A DNA stretch of 9,118 nucleotides from Balneolaceae bacterium (GCA_007126675.1 SLAU01000133.1:1-9118); one strand, 5' to 3'. Positions 1 to 7,570 are shown, numbered from the stretch's first letter. Numbers and translations are program-made. Notes: generated from the letters alone by a model not told the origin.

Positions 1-717
1 ATTGTATCGTTCGACTTTGCCGTTTCAATAATCCCCGGATGGCACACAACCATTTTCCCGCCCTACTTTGTGGCAGGTGCTGTATTCTCCGGGTTTGCAA
101 TGGTACTAACACTCATGATCATTTGTCGTAAAATTTACGGACTTGAAGAAATCATGACCGATGATCACATCGAGAAGATGAATATCATTGTGCTCGTTAC
201 CGGTAGTATGGTAGGTTTTGCGTATATCATGGAGTTCTTTATTGCATGGTACGGGCAGGTCGAATATGAGAAAGCGATTTTTATTATCCGTGCTACAGGG
301 CCTTATGCATGGGCTTACTGGATCATGATTGTGTGTAATGTTGTATCCCCGCAATTTTTCTGGTCAAAGAAATTGAGACGTAATGTTACGTTTACATTTA
401 TAATATCAATAGTTGTAAACATTGGTATGTGGTTTGAGCGTTTTGTAATTACCGTTACATCTCTCTCTACTGATTTCATGCCATCATCCTGGGGGTACTA
501 CTCTCCAACCATGTGGGATGTTCTTACCTACGTAGGTACATTCGGCTTGTTCTTTAGTTCTTTCCTTCTGTTTTTACGCTTCCTGCCAATGGTTGCGGTT
601 GCAGAATTGAAGGGCGCAATGCCGCAAGCTGATCCGCATAATTACGATGAGAAAGGAGAATATAACCCTCCGAAAGTTGAAATTCCTGAACCCAGAAAAG
701 ACAACCTAGACCGATGA
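1..717 (+). CDS. actC: ActC, NrfD-like membrane subunit of alternative complex III (3' part)
   Basis: This is the C-terminal 238 residues of an integral membrane subunit of the quinol:cytochrome c oxidoreductase ACIII. The frame is open from base 1, so the start lies upstream; full-length family members are, from memory, about 450-490 residues, so roughly half is visible. The segment begins with SFDFAVSIIPGWHTTIFPPY, a hallmark stretch of ActC, and later carries NIGMWFERFVIT at about residues 139-150 of the visible part. Around five hydrophobic helices can be seen, at about 20-43, 61-82, 98-116, 126-148 and 175-200, followed by a charged, proline-rich tail of about 35 residues. NrfD/PsrC-family subunits provide the quinol-binding site, so this is the likely point of menaquinol oxidation. 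Its stop codon overlaps the actD start in an ATGA (714-717), suggesting translational coupling. Identity is confident from the motifs and from the actD-actE-actF neighbours. Confidence 0.93.
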   Translation: MVSFDFAVSIIPGWHTTIFPPYFVAGAVFSGFAMVLTLMIICRKIYGLEEIMTDDHIEKMNIIVLVTGSMVGFAYIMEFFIAWYGQVEYEKAIFIIRATGPYAWAYWIMIVCNVVSPQFFWSKKLRRNVTFTFIISIVVNIGMWFERFVITVTSLSTDFMPSSWGYYSPTMWDVLTYVGTFGLFFSSFLLFLRFLPMVAVAELKGAMPQADPHNYDEKGEYNPPKVEIPEPRKDNLDR

Positions 718-1262
718 GTACAGTGAATAAAAATAGCGTTTATGGAATACTGGCAGAGGTGAGAAATCCTAAAGAATTAATTGACATTGCCAGGCTTGTA
801 AACAAGAACGGATATAAAAAGTACGATACGTTCAGCCCCTTCCCAATTCACGGTATTGATAAGGCAATGAATCTTCAAAAGTCAAAGCTTGGCTGGATTG
901 TGTTTAGCCATGGATTAATTGGCTTTACCGGTGCAATTGCGATGATCTATTTTATGATGGTATATGATTATCCGCTAAATATCAGTGGTAAACCATTTAT
1001 GAATATTCCGGCATGGATTCCGGTAATTTTCGAATTAACAATTTTGCTTTCAGCATTTGGTGCGGTTTTCGGAATGTTTTTCCTCAACGGGCTTCCAAAA
1101 TTGAACCATCCGTTATTCACATCCGAGAATTTCAAAAAAGCAACGGATGACGGATTTTTTATCTGCATCGAAGCAGACGACCCTCAATTTGACCGGGAAA
1201 AAGTGGAGAAGCTTTTAAAAGATGCCGGGGCAACAAATATTGAAACTGTACATGAGGATTAA
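714..1262 (+). CDS. actD: ActD, two-helix membrane subunit of alternative complex III (DUF3341)
   Basis: This 182-residue protein matches the DUF3341/ActD family in length and layout. An N-terminal soluble domain (about 1-55) contains YGILAEV near residue 10 and the family signature YDTFSPFPIHG at 37-47. Two transmembrane helices follow, at about 59-82 and 100-124, with GKPFMNIPAWIP between them. A C-terminal soluble domain (about 130-182) resembles a small ferredoxin-like fold ending in KLLKDAGATNIE. ActD has no cofactor; in known ACIII it packs against the membrane subunits ActC and ActF and is thought to be structural. The start ATG overlaps the actC stop, and no Shine-Dalgarno sequence is obvious. 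Confidence in the family is high; any catalytic role is unknown. Confidence 0.93.
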   Translation: MSTVNKNSVYGILAEVRNPKELIDIARLVNKNGYKKYDTFSPFPIHGIDKAMNLQKSKLGWIVFSHGLIGFTGAIAMIYFMMVYDYPLNISGKPFMNIPAWIPVIFELTILLSAFGAVFGMFFLNGLPKLNHPLFTSENFKKATDDGFFICIEADDPQFDREKVEKLLKDAGATNIETVHED

Positions 1263-1292
1263 TCTCAAGATATTCAACGCATAGAAGAAATT

Positions 1293-2276
1293 ATGAAACT
1301 GTTTTCAACACGCATAGCTGCTTTATTTTTAGTTTCCATCATGATGGTTGCGTGCCGCGGGCAAAAATCTGAAAAGCCCCCTATTCTGCCGCAGCAAAAT
1401 ATGTCGTTCCAGGAACGGTTTAATGCTCAGCAGGAAAATCCGTTTTTTGAAGACGGTATGGCAATGAGGTTGCCGGTTGAGGGAACCGTTGCACGAGGCG
1501 GACTCCGCCATGATATGGCTCTTTTTGAAGGAACTGATGAAGACGGTAATTACATCGCTGAAAACCCAATCGAGTTAACCGAATCATTCCTATACAGAGG
1601 CAAAGACAGATACGATATTTTCTGTTCCATGTGCCATGGCGGTACCGGTGACGGCCGCGGAATTATTATGACAGGGGAATATGGATATGTACCTGCTCCA
1701 ACTTTCCATAGCGATAGAAGCCGCGAAATGCCGGATGGTGAATTTTATTCAGCTATTGCAAACGGTATCCGAAGTATGCCTGCATATTCAGGACAAATTA
1801 CTGTTGAAGACCGCTGGGCAATTGTTGCCTACATACGTGCCCTCCAGGAAAGCCAGTTTATACTCGAAGATGAGCTTGAACGATATGATGTAGATATAGC
1901 TGAGCTTCAGCAATTGTACCTTGATGAACAGGCACGGGAAGAAGCACTTGCCGAAGCCCGCGCAGTTACTGATGATGAGGAGGTTTCGGTAGAACGCGGC
2001 GAAAGACTTTACACGCGGTATGCATGCCATACCTGCCATTCACTTGATGGAACCAGACTTGTTGGACCAACCTTTGCCGGCCTTTACATGAGTGAGCGGG
2101 AAATGACTGACGGCTCTGTTATAACAGCCGATGAAGAATATCTGATCCAAGCGATTGTAGATCCCAGAGCATTTACTAATGTGGGATATGATGATGTAAT
2201 GATGCCTTATGACTATCTGTCTGATGGAGAATTACAATCTCTTGTTGAATTCATTAAAGCACAATCTGACAATTAA
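1293..2276 (+). CDS. actE: ActE, dihaem c-type cytochrome lipoprotein of alternative complex III
   Basis: This 327-residue exported cytochrome starts with a lipoprotein signal peptide: a hydrophobic stretch at 8-20 and a lipobox ending MVAC, so Cys21 should be lipidated. It has two c-type haem sites. The first is CSMCH at 111-115 with Met162 (in SMPAYSGQ) as the likely sixth ligand. The second is CHTCH at 245-249 with Met304 (in VMMPY) as the likely ligand. Between them, about residues 186-233 form a strongly acidic, helix-prone linker. The first domain is the normal ActE cytochrome, which takes electrons from the ActA haems. The second closely resembles the cytochrome domain of CoxB in this same cluster, suggesting a role in passing electrons to the oxidase. 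From memory, characterised ActE proteins carry one haem, so the second domain is an addition or a lineage variant. The gene lies 30 bases after actD; a weak purine stretch (AGAAGAA, 1283-1289) precedes the start. Confidence 0.92.
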   Translation: MKLFSTRIAALFLVSIMMVACRGQKSEKPPILPQQNMSFQERFNAQQENPFFEDGMAMRLPVEGTVARGGLRHDMALFEGTDEDGNYIAENPIELTESFLYRGKDRYDIFCSMCHGGTGDGRGIIMTGEYGYVPAPTFHSDRSREMPDGEFYSAIANGIRSMPAYSGQITVEDRWAIVAYIRALQESQFILEDELERYDVDIAELQQLYLDEQAREEALAEARAVTDDEEVSVERGERLYTRYACHTCHSLDGTRLVGPTFAGLYMSEREMTDGSVITADEEYLIQAIVDPRAFTNVGYDDVMMPYDYLSDGELQSLVEFIKAQSDN

Positions 2277-2300
2277 CGAATAGCGAAAAAACGTTTTTAA

Positions 2301-3500
2301 ATGGCCTCAAATAGCCCAAAGTTAACTGATTCTGTTCAACTGCCATCAAACCTTGATGCAACTAAAACATTTTATGGCATAGGTATTGTTGGCCTGATTG
2401 CAAGTGCCGTTGGATACTTTTTGAACAGCGACCAGTTTTTCTTTTCGTACCTGGCAAGCTACACCTATTTCATTAGTTTCGCACTTGCCTCACTCATCCT
2501 GGTGATGATTCATCATGTTACCAAATCATCATGGGGAACTGTTATGCTACGAATCCCCGAAACATTTTCAAGAAATATCTGGATTTGGGCAATTTTTCTG
2601 CTGCCGGTTATACTTGGAATGTCAAACCTGTATCAGTGGACAAACACCGAATATGTGGCGCAAGACCCGATTATGCTGGGTAAAGTACCCTATTTGAATG
2701 AACCGTTTTTTGTAATACGCCAGATCATTTACTTTGCAATCTGGGGATATCTCGGTTACAGGCTTCACAAAGTTTCGGTGGAGATGGACAAAACCAATGA
2801 CTGGGGCTTAACCGCACTGCTTCGCAAGTTAAGTGCGCCCGGTATCCTGGTATTTTCTTTAACCGTAGCATTTGCAAGCTTCGACTGGCTGATGTCTCTG
2901 GATGCTCACTGGTTCTCAACTATGTTTGGTGTCTACTTTTTTGCGATGAGTTTCCAAGCGCTTTTTCCTGTGTTGATTCTGATGGTGTTCTGGTTCCACA
3001 AAAACGGAATGCTCGAGAATACGATCGGTAAATCTCACATTTATGATCTGGGAGCCTGGTTCTTCGGCTTCACGGTATTTTATGCATACATCGCATTCAG
3101 CCAATTTTTGCTGATCTATTATGCAAACATTCCGGAAGAAACACTTTGGTTTTATCACAGGCTCGAAGGTACCTGGGCTATCATAACCTGGATGCTGCTG
3201 ATTGGCCGTTTTGCCATTCCGTTTGTATTATTCCTGAATCGTGACAGAAAACATAACCGAACACTGTTAGGTGTTGTTTCTGTGGCTATTCTAATTTTGC
3301 ATTATATCGAAATTCACTGGATTGTAATGCCTGTGTTGCATCACGATAATTTTGTGCTAAGCTGGATTGATATAACCACGCTTGTTGGGTTAGGCGGTAT
3401 ATTTATGGGCCTTTTCTTCTCTCAATTGAAGAAGAATAATTTGGTGCCGGTAAATGATCCCACTTTACCTGAGTCACTTGAAAAATCTTATCACCAATAA
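2301..3500 (+). CDS. actF: ActF, ten-helix membrane subunit of alternative complex III
   Basis: This 399-residue polytopic membrane protein has about ten predicted helices, near 24-42, 47-71, 92-110, 134-154, 180-198, 206-232, 250-275, 290-313, 322-345 and 353-376. That agrees with ActF in length and helix number. Family-like features include IHHVTKSSWGTVMLRIPE at 70-87, SFDWLMSLDAHWFSTMFG at 193-210 and the EIHWIVMPVLHH stretch at 337-348; the buried Asp and His residues could take part in proton movement. ActF is related in fold to ActC and sits beside it in the inner membrane, but is not usually assigned the main quinol site. In databases this family is often just called quinol:cytochrome c oxidoreductase. 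It begins 24 bases after actE with no clear Shine-Dalgarno sequence, which is normal in Bacteroidota-like genomes. Confidence 0.92.
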   Translation: MASNSPKLTDSVQLPSNLDATKTFYGIGIVGLIASAVGYFLNSDQFFFSYLASYTYFISFALASLILVMIHHVTKSSWGTVMLRIPETFSRNIWIWAIFLLPVILGMSNLYQWTNTEYVAQDPIMLGKVPYLNEPFFVIRQIIYFAIWGYLGYRLHKVSVEMDKTNDWGLTALLRKLSAPGILVFSLTVAFASFDWLMSLDAHWFSTMFGVYFFAMSFQALFPVLILMVFWFHKNGMLENTIGKSHIYDLGAWFFGFTVFYAYIAFSQFLLIYYANIPEETLWFYHRLEGTWAIITWMLLIGRFAIPFVLFLNRDRKHNRTLLGVVSVAILILHYIEIHWIVMPVLHHDNFVLSWIDITTLVGLGGIFMGLFFSQLKKNNLVPVNDPTLPESLEKSYHQ

Positions 3501-3524
3501 TCCTGTTTTACAGAACTTGCTGAC

Positions 3525-4034
3525 ATGAGCAACGAATCAAAGAAATACAGCATCGACGAAAAAACCAAGATCGCTCTTGAAGCTTCTTCAGGATCTATCG
3601 AAGAAACAGCCAAAAAGTATGGCCTTAAAGTTTCAGAAATTGAAGATTTTATGCGCGAAACCGGCGTTCAGAACGTTAAGGATGAGGCTAAAGAATCTGA
3701 CGAAGTAACGCTTGAGGTAACTGATGACTTCGCAGGAAGTTACGAATTTGGGGCAACTCCTGATAAACTTAACTACGGTCGTTTAGTATTCTGGTCTGTT
3801 TTTGGAACTGCTGTAGTATTGTTGATGATTGTATCAATAATGTACATTTACGATTACTCATTTCAGTCAATTCAGAGCCAGCGTTCAGCTGAAAGTATCT
3901 ACTACGATATCACTGAACTAAAAGAGCGTGACCAGGCTAGGTTAGATTCATTTGGTGTTGTTGATCTGGAAGAAGGTATTTACCACATCCCGATCGACAG
4001 TGCAATAGCCAGAATTGTCACTGACAGAGATTAG
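3525..4034 (+). CDS. Unknown single-pass membrane protein with an N-terminal helix-turn-helix-like region
   Basis: I do not recognise a named family for the whole 169-residue protein. Residues 8-47 look like a three-helix helix-turn-helix of the transposase or sigma type: a charged first helix (SIDEKTKIALEA), then SIEETAKKYGL, then KVSEIEDFMRETG. An acidic stretch (50-70) follows, then one strong transmembrane helix at about 88-110. The C-terminal domain (111-169) is charged, with a helical stretch and the motif DSFGVVDLEEGIYHIPIDSA at 141-160. A similar L-S-x-G-x-x-D...G-x-x-x-IPID/V-x-A pattern occurs, to my recollection, in short membrane-anchored proteins beside ACIII/cox genes in several phyla. 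The gene sits between actF and the SCO gene, with 24- and 17-base gaps, and shares their strand, so it probably belongs to the same transcript. It could be a small accessory subunit (some ACIII clusters have an extra ActG-like subunit) or an assembly factor. The HTH-like part would lie in the cytoplasm if the C-terminus is periplasmic. Confidence 0.8.
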   Translation: MSNESKKYSIDEKTKIALEASSGSIEETAKKYGLKVSEIEDFMRETGVQNVKDEAKESDEVTLEVTDDFAGSYEFGATPDKLNYGRLVFWSVFGTAVVLLMIVSIMYIYDYSFQSIQSQRSAESIYYDITELKERDQARLDSFGVVDLEEGIYHIPIDSAIARIVTDRD

Positions 4035-4037
4035 ATT

Positions 4038-4042
4038 AAAGG
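4038..4042 (+). promoter_or_regulatory. Shine-Dalgarno-like AAAGG before the SCO gene
   Basis: AAAGG is one of the few recognisable ribosome-binding sequences in this window. It lies 3 bases before an ATG at 4046 and 9 bases before the in-frame ATG at 4052. The second spacing is the usual one, which favours 4052 as the real start. Confidence 0.4.
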
Positions 4043-4051
4043 TATATGGTT

Positions 4052-4888
4052 ATGAAATATGCACTGAGCGTTTTAATAGCGCTTTCAGTGATTTTATGGG
4101 CAAACCCTGCAACAGCACAGCTTAACCAGGGCACACCCAAAATACTGGAAGATGTTGGAGTTGATGAAAAACTGGGCGAAAAAATTCCGCTTGATTTAAC
4201 ATTCGCCAACTCCGCCGGCGATTCGGTTACGATTGGAGAACTGATTGAAGACGGCAAACCGATTTTATTGAACCCGTTGTATTATGAATGTCCCAGTTTA
4301 TGCGGGCTAGTACTCGATGCGGTTTTTAACGTTGTTCAGGATCTTGCTTGGAGCCCCGGAAGGGAATACACCATAATATCATATAGTATCGATCCTGAAG
4401 AAACCCATGAACAAGCTGCCAAATCAAAAGAAATGTATCTGGCAGATCTTGATCGGTCTGGTGCCGAAGACGGCTGGCATTTTTTAACCGGTTCAGAAGA
4501 ATCGATAAAAAAATTATCTGACGCCGTTGGTTTCAGATATAAATATGATGAACGAACAGGTGAGTATTTACACCTTGCAAGCATCATGTTAATCAGTCCC
4601 GAAGGAGTTATTACAAGATACCTTTACGGATTACAGTTTTTTGAATTTGATTTACGAAATGCACTGTCAGAAGCAGCAGACGGCCGCATTGGGTCTACAA
4701 TAGACCGTTTAATACTTTACTGTTTTACATACGATCCTGCATCGCAAAGTTATGTACCCGTAGCGATGAATATTATGAAACTTGGTGGCTTGGCAACCGT
4801 TCTTATTCTGGGTATATTCCTCACTCTTTTGTGGAGACGCGAAAAAGGATCTTCAACATCATCACCAAAAATTGATATTCAGAAATGA
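4052..4888 (+). CDS. SCO1/SenC-family copper chaperone for the CuA site
   Basis: This 278-residue thioredoxin-fold protein delivers copper to, or reduces the cysteines of, the CuA site in oxidase subunit II. The N-terminus is a signal peptide ending ATA|Q. Numbered from this start, the copper-binding CxxxC is C80-P-S-L-C84, inside YYECPSLCGLV, and the distal His ligand is H174 in YLHLASIMLISPEG. All three copper ligands of the family are therefore present. A second hydrophobic helix at about 242-261 followed by RRE and a short tail gives a C-terminal membrane anchor, and LILYCFTYDP near 221-230 is common in the long SCO-like branch. An in-frame ATG at 4046 would add two residues; I prefer 4052 because the AAAGG is better spaced for it. 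The stop overlaps the coxB start in an ATGA (4885-4888), tying the chaperone's translation to that of its client. Confidence 0.92.
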   Translation: MKYALSVLIALSVILWANPATAQLNQGTPKILEDVGVDEKLGEKIPLDLTFANSAGDSVTIGELIEDGKPILLNPLYYECPSLCGLVLDAVFNVVQDLAWSPGREYTIISYSIDPEETHEQAAKSKEMYLADLDRSGAEDGWHFLTGSEESIKKLSDAVGFRYKYDERTGEYLHLASIMLISPEGVITRYLYGLQFFEFDLRNALSEAADGRIGSTIDRLILYCFTYDPASQSYVPVAMNIMKLGGLATVLILGIFLTLLWRREKGSSTSSPKIDIQK

Positions 4889-5826
4889 ACAGACTTACTG
4901 AATTTATGCTCCCCCCCGCCAAAAGTACCACAGCGGGCGAAGTTGACGCATTGTTTCATTTCATTAATGTTACGAGTATAATTCTTCTCGCAGGAATTAC
5001 ATTTACAATCATCTATTTTGCCTGGAAATATCGTCGCCGTTCTGAAGACGATGTAACCCCTGTCATTACCCATAACAGCAAACTTGAAATTACCTGGTCG
5101 GTTATTCCGCTTATACTGGTAATGATTGTTTTTGGCTGGGGTTTATCTGGTTATATGAATTTAACCACAGCCCCGGACGACGCTTATGAAGTACGCGTTG
5201 TTGCAAAAAGCTGGTTATGGGAATTTCATTACCAAAATGGCCATGTAAGTGTAAACGAGCTACATGTTCCGGTTGACAGACCCGTAAAATTAGTAATGAG
5301 TTCTGATGATGTAATTCACTCATTTTTCGTACCTGATTACCGAATTAAGCGCGATGTTCTACCCAATCGTTACACAAGTGTATGGTTCGAAGCAATAGAA
5401 ACCGGTGAATCAATAATCCACTGTACAGAATATTGCGGGCGTGCACACTCTGATATGAACGCTACAGTTTTTGTGCATACTCAGGAAGATTTTGAAACAT
5501 GGCTTGAATCAGCTGATGCCATTGATGAAGATATGCCGCCTGCTGAAAGAGGTGAAGCTCTCGTAACACGAAGCGGATGTATGGCTTGCCACTCAACGGA
5601 TGGCTCAAGAATGGTTGGCCCAACTTTTCAGGGCCTTTGGATGGCCGAACGAACTATGGAAGACGGTGAAGTTGTTACAGCCGATGAAAATTATATCCGA
5701 GAAAGTATCCTTGAACCCAATGCGCGCATCAATGAAGGCTATGATCCTGTGATGCCCTCATATCAGGGTACACTCAGCGACCGTCAAATCGACGACATCA
5801 TCGAGTATATAAAAACGTTAGATTAA
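4885..5826 (+). CDS. coxB: Cytochrome c oxidase subunit II with fused C-terminal cytochrome c (caa3 type)
   Basis: This 313-residue subunit II accepts electrons and passes them to subunit I. Two transmembrane helices (about 26-47 and 70-90) are separated by a loop containing LEITWSVIP, whose Glu68 matches the conserved K-channel entrance Glu. The periplasmic cupredoxin domain (about 100-205) has the aromatic patch KSWLWEFHY (108-116) and a full CuA ligand set: His145, Cys180, Glu182, Cys184, His188 and Met191. A class I cytochrome c domain follows (about 220-312) with CMACH at 232-236 and Met290 in VMPSY as the likely axial ligand. The fusion makes this a caa3-type enzyme that carries its own cytochrome c. 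It overlaps the SCO gene by 4 bases and ends 4 bases before coxA. A C7 run at 4911-4917 encodes the Pro-Pro of the LPP motif. The cytochrome domain is strikingly like the second domain of ActE. Confidence 0.96.
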   Translation: MNRLTEFMLPPAKSTTAGEVDALFHFINVTSIILLAGITFTIIYFAWKYRRRSEDDVTPVITHNSKLEITWSVIPLILVMIVFGWGLSGYMNLTTAPDDAYEVRVVAKSWLWEFHYQNGHVSVNELHVPVDRPVKLVMSSDDVIHSFFVPDYRIKRDVLPNRYTSVWFEAIETGESIIHCTEYCGRAHSDMNATVFVHTQEDFETWLESADAIDEDMPPAERGEALVTRSGCMACHSTDGSRMVGPTFQGLWMAERTMEDGEVVTADENYIRESILEPNARINEGYDPVMPSYQGTLSDRQIDDIIEYIKTLD

Positions 5827-5830
5827 GAAT

Positions 5831-7570
5831 ATGTCAACACCCGAAGCATCTACAACCAAAAAAGTACAGGTCCGGAGATATAAGCCGGAAGAAAACCCGA
5901 AAGAGCATTATCTGAATGCTGAAAAGGGAGTTTGGGCATGGATGACCACCATCGATCATAAGAAAATTGGATTGCTATATCTTGGATCAATCACCTTTTT
6001 CTTTTTTGTTGGTGGTATGCTGGCTCTGCTTTTAAGAACCGAACTGCTAACACCGGCACAGTCATTTATTGATGCCGACGTATATAACCAGGTGTTTACG
6101 CTGCATGGCGCAATCATGATTTTCTTTTTCCTGGTTCCGTCAGTTCCGGCAGCGCTTGGTAACTTCATTCTACCACTTCAGCTTGGAGCAAAAGATGTTG
6201 CCTTCCCAAGGTTAAACCTCGCCAGTTTTTATATATATACAATCGGTACAATCTTTACACTGATTGCGATTTTTACAGGCGGTATCGATACCGGGTGGAC
6301 TTTTTACACACCATATAGTACCCAAACTGGTACAAACGTATTATTGATGACATTTGGGATTTTTATTCTCGGATTCTCTTCAATTCTTACAGGTGTAAAC
6401 TTTATTGTTACAATTCATAAACTTCGCGCTCCGGGATTAACGTGGAACAAACTACCACTGAATGTTTGGGCGCTATATGCAACAAGCATTATCCAGGTAT
6501 TGGCAACTCCTGTTCTTGCAATTACACTGTTGCTGCTGGTTATGGAGCGAGCCCTGGGAATCGGAGTTTTTGACCCGTCAATAGGCGGAGATCCGGTTTT
6601 ATTCCAGCACTTTTTCTGGTTCTATTCGCACCCTGCCGTGTACATTATGATTGTGCCCGGATTCGGGGTCATCAGTGAGGTTATCTCAACATTCTCGCGA
6701 AAAGTTATTTTTGGATACTGGGCCATTGCGCTGTCTTCCCTTGCTATCGCTTTTATCGGATTCCTGGTTTGGGGCCATCATATGTTTGTAGCAGGGCAGT
6801 CATCACTGGCCAGCATGGTGTTCTCGTTCCTTACATTCCTCGTAGGTATTCCAACAGGTATTAAAATATTTAACTGGCTGGCTACCATGTATAAGGGTAG
6901 TATCGATATGAAAGCCCCAATGCTCTATGCCATGGTATTCCTCTTCCTTTTTACAATCGGAGGGTTTACAGGTATTATGCTGGGTTCACTGGCTGTAGAT
7001 ATTCACCTGCATGATACTTACTACGTAGTTGCTCACTTCCATTATGTGATGATGGGGGGTATGGTAATGGCACTTCTGGCGGGGCTGCACTACTGGTGGC
7101 CAAAAATGTTTGGAAAAATGTATAGTGAATTCTTTGCCCGAATTTCCTGCGTCATCATCTTTATTGGATTTAATCTCGCATTCCTGCCTCAATTTGTGAT
7201 GGGATCACAAGGTATGCCGCGAAGATACTTTAACTACATTGACCAGTATCAGGCATTCCATCAGCTCTCAACAATCGGAGCTTACATCATGGCTGTTGGA
7301 TTTGTTATTATGGCAGGTTATATGATTCACTCACTGCTTAGAGGCAAACCTGCATCTGCTAACCCATGGGGAAGCCGTGCCATGGAATGGCAAACATCTT
7401 CCCCTGCCCCACACCATAACTTTGAGCATATACCGGTAATCATCAATGGGCCTTATGATTATCATAAGCCAATGTCAGAATTCCAGCTGGGCATTGCTCA
7501 CTCAACCAACGGGCACCAATCCTTCGAAAAGGTGGACGTAAACGTAAAATCTGCTGAAGAGAAAGCATAA
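5831..7570 (+). CDS. coxA: Cytochrome c oxidase subunit I, A2-type haem-copper oxidase
   Basis: This 579-residue protein is the catalytic core that reduces oxygen to water and pumps protons, with about twelve helices. Ligands are all visible: His92 (TLHGAIMIFFF) and His404 for the low-spin haem; His402 for haem a3 in AHFHYV; and His267, His316 and His317 for CuB, with Tyr271 placed for the His-Tyr crosslink. The motif FYSHPAVY has Ala269 where A1 oxidases have the D-channel Glu, and Tyr265-Ser266 replace it functionally, which defines subfamily A2. The D-channel entrance Asp122 and Asn129 (KDVAFPRLN) and the K-channel Lys345 (PTGIKIFNW) are kept. A soluble tail of about 75 residues after the last helix has ANPWGSRAMEWQTSSPAP, typical of these long subunits. 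It follows coxB by 4 bases and precedes coxC by 18. Confidence 0.97.
   Translation: MSTPEASTTKKVQVRRYKPEENPKEHYLNAEKGVWAWMTTIDHKKIGLLYLGSITFFFFVGGMLALLLRTELLTPAQSFIDADVYNQVFTLHGAIMIFFFLVPSVPAALGNFILPLQLGAKDVAFPRLNLASFYIYTIGTIFTLIAIFTGGIDTGWTFYTPYSTQTGTNVLLMTFGIFILGFSSILTGVNFIVTIHKLRAPGLTWNKLPLNVWALYATSIIQVLATPVLAITLLLLVMERALGIGVFDPSIGGDPVLFQHFFWFYSHPAVYIMIVPGFGVISEVISTFSRKVIFGYWAIALSSLAIAFIGFLVWGHHMFVAGQSSLASMVFSFLTFLVGIPTGIKIFNWLATMYKGSIDMKAPMLYAMVFLFLFTIGGFTGIMLGSLAVDIHLHDTYYVVAHFHYVMMGGMVMALLAGLHYWWPKMFGKMYSEFFARISCVIIFIGFNLAFLPQFVMGSQGMPRRYFNYIDQYQAFHQLSTIGAYIMAVGFVIMAGYMIHSLLRGKPASANPWGSRAMEWQTSSPAPHHNFEHIPVIINGPYDYHKPMSEFQLGIAHSTNGHQSFEKVDVNVKSAEEKA

Noticed and set aside
1788..2039. 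Minus-strand open frames across the act and cox genes, for example this one and those at 968-1168, 5956-6168 and 6986-7192
   Set aside because: All lie opposite strongly recognised genes, lack family-like motifs, and are mirror effects of the codon use of the real genes.
3525..3665. Remnant of an inserted transposase OrfA at the start of the unknown membrane protein
   Set aside because: The frame is continuous into the membrane helix, there are no terminal inverted repeats or target duplications around it, and base use is like that of the neighbours. A domain fusion is the simpler reading.
4911..4917. C7 homopolymer near the start of coxB as a phase-variation switch
   Set aside because: It encodes the Pro-Pro of a conserved LPPxxS-like motif of subunit II, is short, and an essential oxidase subunit is an unlikely phase-variable gene. 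No second slippery signal is nearby.
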